Positions 40,101 through 49,200 of a DNA stretch of 64,000 bases are shown in pieces. Each line of letters starts with the position of its first letter. The first letter of the stretch is position 1. Position numbers and translations under genes: made by a program. The notes beneath the pieces are model-generated. The model ran no database searches and was not told where the DNA came from. It saw nothing but the letters and a program-made list of their open reading frames with translations. Source of the stretch: Dermacentor variabilis (taxonomy: Eukaryota > Arthropoda > Arachnida > Ixodida > Ixodidae); assembly GCF_050947875.1 (NCBI RefSeq), contig NC_134570.1, positions 240,056,584 to 240,120,583 of the forward strand, given 5' to 3'.

Positions 40101-40180
40101 CTAATGATGTTTGATAATTGTTCTCTTATTCGCATTACTTGGCTGGGCCAGGTAACCGAAATAAACAATGCCACTACATG
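37110..40180. repeat. Satellite, 6-mer higher-order repeat, period 1540 bp, two copies
   Basis: The unit is one 215-bp plus five 265-bp monomers, 1540 bp in all. Landmarks lie at 37460 (215 bp), 37675, 37940, 38205, 38470, 38735 and then 39000 (215 bp), 39215 and onward. By diagnostic bases the order corresponds to m1, m2, m4, m5, m6, m11 of the 11-mer unit. Monomers m3 and m7-m10 are absent. The two copies differ by few single bases (for example CCTGTGCCAGG versus CCTGGGCCAGG near 37808 and 39348). No gene is seen. Confidence 0.93.
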
Positions 40181-41913
40181 AATGTGTGTTTGCACGCAAG
40201 CTGCCAACAGTGGCTGTCATTTTCGCATTGATTGTTGCTGTTTCACCAACAGTGGCGACGGCTTGACTGCGCTTTGACGTGCAGACTGCTAATGGTACCT
40301 TTCAAGCCGGCCCTCGACTACTGATATTAATAGCTACCCGAATGAGTATTCTGGGCCTAACTAAGCTAATGATGTTTGATAATTGTTCTCTTATTCGCAT
40401 TACTTGCCTGGAGCAGGTAACCAAAATAAACAATGCCACCACATGAATGTGTGTTTGCACGCAAGCTGCCAACAGTGGCTGTCATTTTCGCGTTGGTAGC
40501 TGCCGTTTCACCAACTGTTGCGACGGCTTGACTGCGCTTTGACGTGCAGACTGCTACTGGTACCTTTCAAGCGAGCCCTCGACTACTGATATTAATAGCT
40601 ACCCGAATGAGTATTTTGGGCCTAACTAAGCTAATGATGTTTTATAATGGTACTCTTATTCTCATTACTTGCCTGGGCCCGGTAACCAAAATAAAGAATG
40701 CCACCATATGAATGTGTGTTTGATTGCAAGCTGCCAACAGTGGCTGTCATTTTCGCATTGATTGTAGGTGTTTCACCAAGAGTGGCGACGGCTTGACTGC
40801 GCTTTGACCTGCACACTGCTAATGGTACCTTTCAAGGGAGCCCTGGCCTACTGATATTAATCGCTACCCGAATGAGTATTCTGAGCCTAACTAAGCTAAT
40901 GATGCTTGATAATTGATCCCTTATTCGCATTACTTGCCTGGGCCAGGTAACCAAAATAAACAATTGCATCACATGAATTTGTGCTTGCACGCAAGCTGCC
41001 AAATGTGGCTGTCATTTTCGCATTGATTGTTGCTGTTTCACCAACTGTGGTGACGGCTTGACTGCGCTTTGACGTGCAGACTGCTAATCGTGCCTTTCAA
41101 GCAAGCCCTCGACTACTGCTATTAATAGCTACCCGAAGGAGTATTTTGGGCCTAACTCAGCTAATGATGTTTGATAATTGTACCCTTATTCGCATTACTT
41201 ACCTGGGCCAGGTAACCGAAATAAACAATGCCACCACATTAATGTGTGTTCGCACGCAAGCTGCCAACAGTGGCTGTCATTTTCGCATTGATTGTTGCTG
41301 CTTGACCAACAGTGGCGACGGCTTGACTGTGCTTTAACATGCAGACTGCTAATGGTGCCTTTCAAGCTTACCCTCGACTACTGCTATTAATAGGTACTCG
41401 AATGAGTATTTTGGGCCTAACTAAGCTAATGATGTTTGATGATTGTTCTCTTATTCGTATTATTGCCTGGACCAGGCAACCAAAATAAACAATGCCGTCA
41501 CATGAATGTGTGTATGCACGCAAGATGCCAACAGTGGCTGTCATTTTCGCGTTGATTGCTGCTGTTTCACCAACAGTGGCGACGGCTTGACTGCGCTTTG
41601 ACTTGCAGAATGCTAATGGTACCTTTACAGCGAGCCCTCGACTACTGATAATAATAGCTACCCGAATGTGTATTTTGGGCCTAACTAAGCTAATGATGTT
41701 TGATGATTGTTCTCTTATTCGCATTACTTGCGTGGACCAGGCAACCAAAATAAACAATGCCGTCACATGAATGTGTGTATGTACGCAAGATGCCAACAGT
41801 GGCTGCCATTTTCGCATTGATTGTTGCTGTTTCAGCAACTGTGGCGACGGCTGGACTGCGCTTTGACGTGCAGACTGCTAATGGTACCTTTCAAGCGAGC
41901 CCTTGACTACTGA

Positions 41914-41916
<3 letters not shown>
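40181..41916. repeat. Satellite, irregular monomers left of the LINE
   Basis: About 6.5 monomers of mixed subclasses lie here. A run near 40550-40930 resembles 35350-35730. The section ends inside a monomer after CTACTGATAT, where the (TCAA)n tail of the LINE begins. The monomer resumes on the other side of the element at TAATAGCT, so no satellite sequence was lost. No gene is seen. Confidence 0.9.

Positions 41917-41980
<64 letters not shown>
41917..41980 (-). repeat. LINE 3' tail, (TCAA)16 microsatellite
   Basis: Sixteen perfect TCAA units read on the plus strand, so (TTGA)16 at the 3' end of the element. A short tandem tail in place of poly(A) is typical of several CR1- and L2-like elements. 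It marks the site where reverse transcription was primed, with the satellite strand ending CTACTGATAT as the likely primer. A perfect array of this length supports a young insertion. Confidence 0.93.
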
Positions 41981-41982
41981 GT

Positions 41983-41988
41983 TTTATT
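41983..41988 (-). promoter_or_regulatory. AATAAA at the LINE 3' end
   Basis: The minus strand reads AATAAA directly before CTTGATTGA and the tail. It may act as a polyadenylation signal or as part of the 3' end recognised by the reverse transcriptase. The motif is seen; the role is inferred. Confidence 0.6.
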
Positions 41989-42200
41989 TTCGCCAGACAG
42001 TACATTGTTACTGCGAAAATAGGGGGCCAGAGAAAAAAGCTGCATCTGCGCAGCTTGACTAAGCTCTAGCCACCCGTACAACAGCAGTGACACGACGATT
42101 TATTATCTTGATTCAGTTATATAAACATATCAGCAAATAAACGATCAGGCAGTCCGATCACAAATGACAATTACGAGAACAATTAGAAGCATAAGCAGTT
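41989..42200 (-). other. LINE 3' untranslated region
   Basis: About 210 bp separate the ORF2 stop (42201-42203) from the AATAAA and tail. No ORF or repeat is seen in it. In elements of this group the 3' UTR normally carries the RNA structure recognised by the element's own reverse transcriptase. I did not identify a specific hairpin. Confidence 0.75.
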
Positions 42201-44999
42201 TCAATAAAGTCCTTTCTGGTCTAGCTCATTTAGTGTAGTTGCCAGGGCGTAGTCAAGCTTTTCTTTCCCATAATGGGTGCGCGAGGAGGGAACGTAGTAT
42301 GGCGGTTGATATCGGAATGGGTAGGAAATTGTACTTTTCCTGAGATTTGATAATTCTTGGAATAGTTCCGCCCTGCCTAATGTGGCGTTTTTATAGGTTC
42401 TTAATAATTTGTATTTGTATATATCGTGGATTTTTAGAATTTTATGTTTGTGAAAGAGTGGTTCTGCGTGTTCTAAGAACGAGGAATTTTCTATTGATCT
42501 AAGTGCTTTTTTCTGAATAAGGAAGAGTTCCTGCAAGTTGAATGCTGTCGTGTTTCCCCATATTAGCATGCAGTAATGTAAGTGAGAGTTAAAGAGGGCA
42601 AAATATATCATATTTTTAATGCTGACAGGAAAAGTGCGACGGTTCTGGCTTAATACACCGGCGGCTCTACTTAATTTTGGTAATAAAGTTTTCACATGTT
42701 CATTCCAAGACATGTTTTCTGAAAAAATGACACCTAAAATTTTAACAAACTTTTCTATTTTAATTTTGAATGGCCCAAGAGCAATATGGTCGTCTATATT
42801 TTCTAAGGTACCTGGGATGCGAAACAACACACACTTAGTTTTTGACTCATTAAGAATTAGCCTATTGTTCTGGCACCAAATCAGCAAGTTGTGACAGAAC
42901 GCACTTCCCTTTTGTCTTACAATATCAATGTTTTTTCCCTTAACGAGCACCGAGCAATCATCGGCATAAATAACATATCTACAATCCTGATATATTTTTA
43001 CAATGTCATTAATATAGAAAAGAAAGAGAATTGGTCCCAGTATACTACCCTGTGGAACTCCAAATTTAATAGACCGTAGGTGAGATTTATGCTTATTTAG
43101 TTCGACGTATTGATGGCGCGCACTCAAGTAAGATTTAATAAGTTGTAGTGTTGTGCCACGAAACCCATAATGCTCTAATTTATCTAACAATATGGGATGG
43201 TTGACTCGATCGAAGGCTTTGCTAAAGTCTAAGAGTATACCCAATGTCATTAACTTATTTTCAATATTGTTTAATATTTCTTCCTTCTGAGCTAGAAGTG
43301 CTGTCTCGGTGCAGCGTCCCTTTCTGAAACCAAATTGGTAGTCCGTTAAGAGGTTATATTTTCTAGTAAATTTCTCAATGCGAGAATTAATCACTTTCTC
43401 GAGTCCTTTAGAGAATACAGGCAAGATTGACACAGGGCGATAATTACCTAAACAATTTTTGTCACCATTCTTGTAGATTACTGAAACTCTTGCTACCTGC
43501 ATGTTGTTTGGAAAAATCCCCGTTGAAAGAGAGACGTTATATATGTGTGTAAGCGCTGGCGCAATTAAATCTATGACGTATTTGATTGGTTTGATTTCTA
43601 GATCATCTACATCAAGGCTACGGCTATTTTTAAGCTCCTGATATAATGTTGTTACTTCAGCGATGGATGTAGGCAGTAAGTACATTGTGTGGAATAATCT
43701 CGGAATATGATTAGCAGCTTCATGACAGTATGTACTGGTGCCAATTTCAACAAAGAAATCGTTAAAAAGGTTAGCTAGTTCCTTTCCACCAACCTTTTTG
43801 TTATGTATAACAAGGTTGTCAATCGTGGCATCCTTAGTGCTCTTGTTTAAAACCTCGTTAATTATCCTCCACACTTTGCCGCTATCACGCAAGGAATTGT
43901 TGTCAAATACACGCTTGTAATATTCGCTGTTTGATCTTTTTATATCTTTATTCAACCTATTTCGAAACATTCTAAATTCTTGTAATTTTTCCATGCTACG
44001 TGACTTAAGAAAGTTGTCAAAATGTTTGTTCTTATGCTTAATAAGCTGGATATGTTCATGTGTGATCCATGGTTTACGCATCCTTTTTTGTTTATGGTAT
44101 GTGCGTAATGGGAAAGACTCGAAATAATGTTTCTTGAAGATTCTTAAAAATGAGTCATAGCACTTGTTGCTGTTTTCAAAAGTAAATGTTTCCTTCCAGT
44201 CTGTTTGAGCGATCTTATCCCTAAAATTTTCTAACGTGATAGATGATATGTCCCGGTACGTGAGTTCAGGCCACTCCTTTTGTGTCAATGCGCAGTTACG
44301 CTGAAGCATACAAAATGTAGGTAAGTGATCACTGATGTCACTGTTTATGACACCAGAGAAAGCGTTATTAGGATTTAAGTTAGTAATGAATAAATCCAGC
44401 ACAGATGCAGTTGAAAGAGTAACGCGTGTTGACGTTGCTATAACATTCTGAAAACCATTACTCTGCAACATAAACAAAAAGTCATTCGCCCGACTTGAGA
44501 CCTTTTGAACATCGATATTCATATCACCGCCTATTGTTAGTAACCATCCATTTTCATTGGCACAAGAAAGTAAAGAATCAAGGAAGTTTAAGAACGTGAC
44601 GAGATTGCCGCTTGGCGGTCTGTACAGCACAGCGAAGACATTATTATTTTTCCTAATACAAATTATTTCAATATCACTGGTAACGGCGCTAAATTCGTGT
44701 AGCATTTCAAAACCTGGTACAGCGACCTGAATGGAGACTCCGCCGCCTCTGCAATTTTTCCGATTTAAAACGAAATGATTGTAACACGGTAAAATAAAGT
44801 GATCCGAGTTTTCACCATACCAAGTCTCAGTGAACATGAGTGCATCAAATCTAACACTGCATGATTCTAAAAGGGTGATAATTTCGTCAAATTTATACTG
44901 AATGGATCTTACGTTTAAATGAAAAAGCTTAAAAAGCCTGTCTGGATTCTGAGTTGTGATACCGCGTATGTCCTGAGGTAGCACACAATCGGTAGCCAT
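42201..44999 (-). CDS. LINE ORF2: APE-type endonuclease and reverse transcriptase
   Basis: This 932-residue protein nicks target DNA and copies the element RNA onto it. The N-terminal exonuclease/endonuclease/phosphatase domain (about 25-230) shows the expected catalytic signatures: HLNVRS with N29, FTETW with E58, YRPPSG at 126-131, GGDMNID with D159 and N161, SVLDL with D202, and SDH with D224 and H225. The reverse transcriptase (about 500-770) shows NYRPVSIL (519-526), FGFRKGR (556-562), DFSKAFD (591-597), GVPQGSILGP (647-656), YADD (678-681) and LNESKTK (716-722), followed by a thumb-like region with KILGV (753-757). No RNase H or zinc-knuckle region is apparent. The ATG has purine at -3 and G at +4. 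It begins 49 bp after the ORF1 stop, so translation may depend on reinitiation. All key residues are present and the frame is unbroken. Confidence 0.96.
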   Translation of the reverse strand: MATDCVLPQDIRGITTQNPDRLFKLFHLNVRSIQYKFDEIITLLESCSVRFDALMFTETWYGENSDHFILPCYNHFVLNRKNCRGGGVSIQVAVPGFEMLHEFSAVTSDIEIICIRKNNNVFAVLYRPPSGNLVTFLNFLDSLLSCANENGWLLTIGGDMNIDVQKVSSRANDFLFMLQSNGFQNVIATSTRVTLSTASVLDLFITNLNPNNAFSGVINSDISDHLPTFCMLQRNCALTQKEWPELTYRDISSITLENFRDKIAQTDWKETFTFENSNKCYDSFLRIFKKHYFESFPLRTYHKQKRMRKPWITHEHIQLIKHKNKHFDNFLKSRSMEKLQEFRMFRNRLNKDIKRSNSEYYKRVFDNNSLRDSGKVWRIINEVLNKSTKDATIDNLVIHNKKVGGKELANLFNDFFVEIGTSTYCHEAANHIPRLFHTMYLLPTSIAEVTTLYQELKNSRSLDVDDLEIKPIKYVIDLIAPALTHIYNVSLSTGIFPNNMQVARVSVIYKNGDKNCLGNYRPVSILPVFSKGLEKVINSRIEKFTRKYNLLTDYQFGFRKGRCTETALLAQKEEILNNIENKLMTLGILLDFSKAFDRVNHPILLDKLEHYGFRGTTLQLIKSYLSARHQYVELNKHKSHLRSIKFGVPQGSILGPILFLFYINDIVKIYQDCRYVIYADDCSVLVKGKNIDIVRQKGSAFCHNLLIWCQNNRLILNESKTKCVLFRIPGTLENIDDHIALGPFKIKIEKFVKILGVIFSENMSWNEHVKTLLPKLSRAAGVLSQNRRTFPVSIKNMIYFALFNSHLHYCMLIWGNTTAFNLQELFLIQKKALRSIENSSFLEHAEPLFHKHKILKIHDIYKYKLLRTYKNATLGRAELFQELSNLRKSTISYPFRYQPPYYVPSSRTHYGKEKLDYALATTLNELDQKGLY

Positions 45000-45048
45000 G
45001 TTTGCACATGCTGGGAAATCTTAGTGCTCTCGCCAAGCATGCGCACTC

Positions 45049-45840
45049 TTATCCTGTCGCAGCAATCTTGTCCAGATCGCTCTCGCGTCTTATTGCCACA
45101 ACGGCTGACGCTTCATCGCGAGGGGCAAAAATGCCACCTTTTTTGACCCATACAAACTTCCAGCCATGTTCGCACTTGCGCGCAACTGCCATACCAAGCA
45201 ATCTCTTCAAAAATTGGCACAGGTGGTCATCTACAAAGACAGGCAAATTTGCTTCTGTTTCGGAAGCTTCCAGTGACAAACCCACGTTTCTGTTCGTAAG
45301 TTTTGTTTTCTTTGCCTTCTCTAAGACTTTGTCTCGCTTTTCGCGCTTTATGAACTGCACAACAATGTTCTTCTTTGTTTTGTCTTTGGTTGCCACCCTG
45401 TTAATTACGTCTATATCGCTGGCAGAGACGGGTTCACCGATGGCCGCACCTATTTTAGCGAGGATATCGGTTAAACACTCATTCGGAGTTTCCGCAACGC
45501 CCTTAATCTCAAGGTTTCTGTTGCGCGAGTACTGCTCCGATTTCACAAGACTGGTTTGACATTCAGCCAGATCCCTCTCCAATGATGGAACTTGCTGCCG
45601 GAGCACTTCATTTTCTTTCTTAAGAGAATTATTCTCAGTCAAGGTAGCATCAAGTCGCTGGTTAGCATCGTCAAGGCTTTTACTTATGAAATTCATGCTT
45701 TGCTTCATGTCATCAATATCGGCCCGGAGCCCTCTTTCTTCCGCACGCATGTTTCTTTCAAGGGATTCCTTTAAGTTTTTGAATTCATTCCTTAGCTCGT
45801 CTTTGAGTTCTTGTAGCTGTTTTGAAAGATCCCTAGCCAT
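45049..45840 (-). CDS. LINE ORF1: coiled-coil RNA-binding protein
   Basis: A 263-residue protein from the first ATG. An upstream in-frame TTG at 45948 would add 36 residues, but it lies in the 57-bp repeat and TTG is not a usual eukaryotic start. The ATG has G at -3 and G at +4. Residues about 5-103 are rich in charged heptads (LSKQLQELKDEL; LKKENEVLRQQV), predicting a coiled coil for multimer formation. Residues about 104-178 (YSRNRNLEIKGV through IVVQFIKREKRDKVLEKA) resemble the RRM-like core of LINE ORF1 proteins. The C-terminal part (about 200-255, with GWKFVWVKKGGIF and AVVAIRRESDL) resembles the FP-C-type domain found in arthropod LINE ORF1 proteins. The likely role is binding element RNA into a ribonucleoprotein. 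Domain calls are by eye. Confidence 0.88.
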   Translation of the reverse strand: MARDLSKQLQELKDELRNEFKNLKESLERNMRAEERGLRADIDDMKQSMNFISKSLDDANQRLDATLTENNSLKKENEVLRQQVPSLERDLAECQTSLVKSEQYSRNRNLEIKGVAETPNECLTDILAKIGAAIGEPVSASDIDVINRVATKDKTKKNIVVQFIKREKRDKVLEKAKKTKLTNRNVGLSLEASETEANLPVFVDDHLCQFLKRLLGMAVARKCEHGWKFVWVKKGGIFAPRDEASAVVAIRRESDLDKIAATG

Positions 45841-45942
45841 TTCCAATGACTGCAGCAGCGAAAAAAGTGTCACACTTTGTGGCAGCGGTGACAGCAAAAC
45901 TATACTTATTAGACTTCTAGAATATCTGAAAAGTTCGCTAAC

Positions 45943-45999
45943 CTGCAATGTGCAACAGTCAGGGATTATGCCTTCTGCTCCGCCGCTGTCACCGCTGCC
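45943..45999 (-). repeat. 57-bp direct repeat in LINE 5' UTR, inner copy
   Basis: An exact match over 57 bp to 46202-46258. In element orientation it starts GGCAGCGGTGACAG and ends TTGCACATTGCAG, after which the two copies diverge. It lies about 30-35 bp downstream of a TATA-like box, so its first bases could be a transcription start. Confidence 0.95.
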
Positions 46000-46028
46000 A
46001 AACGATGCGTCCGCGAAACAGCGGTAGC

Positions 46029-46034
46029 TTTATA
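46029..46034 (-). promoter_or_regulatory. TATA-like box in LINE 5' UTR
   Basis: The minus strand reads CTATAAAG (46035-46028). The first T is 35 bp upstream of the start of the inner 57-bp repeat at 45999. This is near the usual distance of a TATA box from a polymerase II start, though slightly long. Function is inferred from position only. Confidence 0.45.
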
Positions 46035-46201
46035 GCCAGGGGGTGGCCACGTGTTCCGTCGTCCAGCCTGCGCAGTCAGGACTCGATGAACGAAGCCTGT
46101 GCGCAGCCGTTCTTTGTTGTAGACTTGCGCTGTCTTCTTGCGCAGTCCCACCTGCCCGTCGGATAAAGCTGTCGCAGTGACGCCTTGAAGTAGGTGCAAA
46201 T

Positions 46202-46258
46202 CTGCAATGTGCAACAGTCAGGGATTATGCCTTCTGCTCCGCCGCTGTCACCGCTGCC
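46202..46258 (-). repeat. 57-bp direct repeat in LINE 5' UTR, outer copy at element terminus
   Basis: Identical to 45943-45999. Its first base in element orientation is the 5' end of the insertion; the next plus-strand bases, CGAAT, lead into the satellite TTAATAGCT. The element therefore starts with the same sequence that lies behind the internal TATA-like box. Confidence 0.95.
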
Positions 46259-49200
46259 CGAATTAATAGCTAACCGAATGAGTATTCTGGGCCTAACGAA
46301 GCTAATGATGTTTGATAATTGTTCTCTTATTGGTATTACTTGCCTGGGCCAGGTAACCGAAATAAACAATGCCACCACATGAATTTGTGTTTGCACGCAA
46401 GCTGCCAACAGTGGCTGTCATTTTCGCATTGATTGTTGCTGTTTCACCAAGAGTGGCGACGGCTTGACTGCGCTTTAACGTGCAGACTGCTAATGGTACC
46501 TTTTAAGCGAGCCCTCGACTACTGCTATTAATAGCTACCCCAATGAGTATTTTGGGCCTAACTAAGCTAATGATGTTTGATAATTGTACTCTTATTCGCA
46601 TTACTTGCCTGGGCCCGGTAACCAAAATAAAAAATTCCACCATAAGAATGTGTGTTTGATTGCAAGCTGCCAACAGTGGCTGTCATTTTCGCGTTGGTAG
46701 CTGCCGTTTCACCAACTGTGGCGACGGCTTGACTGCGCTTTGACGTGCAGACTGCTAATGGTACCTTTCAAGCGAGACCTCGACTACTGATATTAATGGC
46801 TAACCGCATGAGTATTCTGGGCCTAACTAAGCTAATGATGTTTGATAATTGCTCTCTTATTGGCATTACTTGCCTGGACCAGATAACCAAAATAAACAAT
46901 GCCATCACATGAATGTGCGTTTGATTGCAAGCTGCCAACAGTGGCTGTCATTTTCGCGTTGATTGCTGCCGTTTCACCAACTGTGGCGACGGCTTGACTG
47001 CGCTTTGACGTGCAGACTGCTAATCGTACCTTTCAAGCGAGCCCTCGACTACTCATATTAATAGCTACCCGAATAAGTATTTTGGGCGTAACTAAGCTAA
47101 TGATGTTTGATAATTGTTCTCTTATTCGCATTACTTGCCTGAGCCAGGTAACCGAAATAAACTATGCCACCACATGAATGTGCGTTTGCACGCAAGCTGC
47201 CAACAGTGGCTGTCATTTTCGCATTGATTGTTGCTGTTTCACCAACAGTGGTGACGGCTTGACTGCACTTTGACGTGCAGACTGCTAATGGTGCCTTTCA
47301 AGCAAGCCCTCGACTAGTGCTACTATTAGCTACCCGAATGAGTATTTTGGGCCTAAGTTAGGTAATGATGTTTGATAATTGTTCACTTATTCGTATTACT
47401 TGCCTGGGCCAGGTAACCGAAATAAACAATGCCACCACATGAATGTGTGTTGGCACGCAAGCTGCCAACTGTGGCTGTCATTTTCGGATTGATTGTTGCT
47501 GTTTCACCAACAGTGGCGACGGCTTGAGTGCGCTTTGACGTGCAGACTGCTAATGGTACCTTTCAAGCGAGCCCTCGACTACTGATATTAATAGCTACCC
47601 GAATGAGTATTTTGGGCCTAACTAAGCTAATGATGTTTGATAATTGTTCTCTTATTCGTTCTCTTATGTGCTCTCTTCGTTTACAGTGGCTGTCATTTTC
47701 GCGTTGATTGCTGCTGTTTCACCAACAGTGGCGACGGCTTGACTGCGCTTTGACGTGCAGACTGCTAATGGTACCTTTACAGCGAGCCCTCGACTACTGA
47801 TATTAATACCTACCCGAATGTGTATTTTGGGCCTAACTAAGCTAATGATGTTTGATGATTGTTCTCTTATTCGCATTACTTGCCTGGACCAGGCAACCAA
47901 AATAAACAATGCCGTCACATAAATGTGTGTATGCACGCAAGATGCCAACAGTGGCTATCATTTTCGCATTGATTGTTGCTGTTTCAGCAACTGTGGCGAC
48001 GGCTGGACTGCGCTTTGACGTGCAGACTGCTAATGGTACCTTTCAAGCGAGCTCTCGACTACTGCTATTAATAGCTATCCGAATGAGTATTTCGGACCTA
48101 AGTAAGCTAATGATGTTTGATAATTGTACTCTTATTTGCATTAGTTGCCTGGGCGCTGTAACCAAAATAAAGAATGCCACCATATGAATGTGTGTTTGCT
48201 TCCAAGCAGCAAACAGTGGCTGTAATTTTCGCGTTGATTGCTGCTGCTTCACCAACAGTTGCGACGGCTTGACAGTGCTTTAACGTGCAGACTGCTAATG
48301 GTACCTTTCAAGCGAGACCTCGACTACTGATATTAATGGCTTCCCGCATGAGTATTCTGGGCCTAACTAAGCTAATGATGTTTGATAATTGCTCTCATAT
48401 TGGCATTACTTGCCTGGACCAGATAACCAAAATAAACAATGCCATCACATGAATGTGTGCTTGCATGCAAGCTGCCAACAGTAGCTGTCATTTTCGTCTT
48501 GATTGTTGCTGTTTCACCAAGAGTGACGACGGCTTGACTGCGCTTTGACGTGCAGACTGCTAATGGTACCTTTTAAGCGAGCCCTCGACTACTGCTATTA
48601 ATAGCTACACGAATGAGTATTTTGGGCGTAAATAAACTAATGATGTTTGATAATTGTTCTCTTATTCGCATTACTTGCCTGGGCCAGGTAACCGAAATAA
48701 ACAATGCCACCACATGAATGTGTGTTTGCACGCAAGCTGCCAACAGTGGCTGTCATTTTCGCATTGATTGTAGCTGTTTCACCAACAGTGGCGATGGCTT
48801 GACTGCGCTTTGTCGTGCAGAAGGCTAATGGTACCTTTCAAGCGAGCCCTGGCCTACTGATATTAATAGCTACCCGAATGAGTATTCTAGGCCTAACTAA
48901 GCTAATGATGCTTGATAATTGTTCTCTTATTCCCATAACTTGCCTGAGCCAGGTAACTAAAATAAACAATTGCATCACATGAATGTGTGCTTGCACGCAA
49001 GTTGCCAAATGTGGCTGTCATTTTCGCATTGATTGTTGCTGTTTCACAAACTGTGGCGACGCCTTAACTGCGCTTTGACGTGCAGACTGCTAATGGTGTC
49101 TTTCAAGCAAGCCCTCGAATACTGCTATTATAGCTACCCGAATGAGTGTTTTGGGCGTAACTAAGCTAATGATGTTTGATAATTGTTCTCTTATTCGCAT

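Larger units (their letters stand above)
41917..46258 (-). mobile_element. Full-length non-LTR retrotransposon (LINE, CR1/L2/Jockey group)
   Basis: A single element of about 4.34 kb sits within one satellite monomer on the minus strand. In element order it has a 5' UTR (46258 to 45841) with a duplicated 57-bp sequence, ORF1 (45840-45049), a 49-bp gap, ORF2 (44999-42201), a short 3' UTR with AATAAA, and a (TTGA)16 tail. Both ORFs are uninterrupted, which suggests recent insertion and possible activity. No RNase H domain or LTR is seen. The satellite resumes at the equivalent monomer position on the right. A target-site duplication is at most about ATT and cannot be separated from chance. Group assignment rests on the APE-type endonuclease plus RT and on the tail type; a narrower clade is not claimed. 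Confidence 0.93.
45841..46258 (-). promoter_or_regulatory. LINE 5' untranslated and putative promoter region
   Basis: This 418-bp region precedes ORF1. It is GC-richer than the ORFs and contains the same 57-bp sequence at both 46202-46258 and 45943-45999, 259 bp apart. Between them is a unique stretch with a TATA-like box at 46029-46034. In element orientation it begins GGCAGCGGTGACAG exactly at the satellite junction. No ORF with a plausible ATG start is seen here. Confidence 0.75.

Noticed and set aside
41368..41838. 156-aa minus-strand ORF spanning two satellite monomers
   Set aside because: It is longer only because stops are mutated and a 1-bp deletion alters the frame. The two halves are translations of different frames of the same monomer.
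1..41916. CRISPR-like or regular spacer array
   Set aside because: Repeats are contiguous 265-bp monomers without unique spacers, and the window is eukaryotic.
41917..41980. Independent host microsatellite
   Set aside because: It is joined directly to the AATAAA-bearing 3' end of the LINE and starts at the insertion point, so it is the element's tail.
42619..43079. Plus-strand ORFs opposite LINE ORF2
   Set aside because: Antisense shadows of the reverse transcriptase region, which is convincingly coded on the minus strand.
45002..45559. 185-aa plus-strand ORF opposite LINE ORF1
   Set aside because: It is the antisense shadow of the ORF1 coding region and has no recognisable domain.
45841..45948. 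36-residue upstream extension of ORF1
   Set aside because: It needs a TTG start and begins in the 57-bp repeat. The ATG at 45840 has good context and leads straight into the coiled coil.
46076..46408. 110-aa minus-strand ORF crossing the LINE 5' junction
   Set aside because: It fuses satellite and 5' UTR sequence and starts at a non-ATG codon in the satellite; an accidental reading frame.
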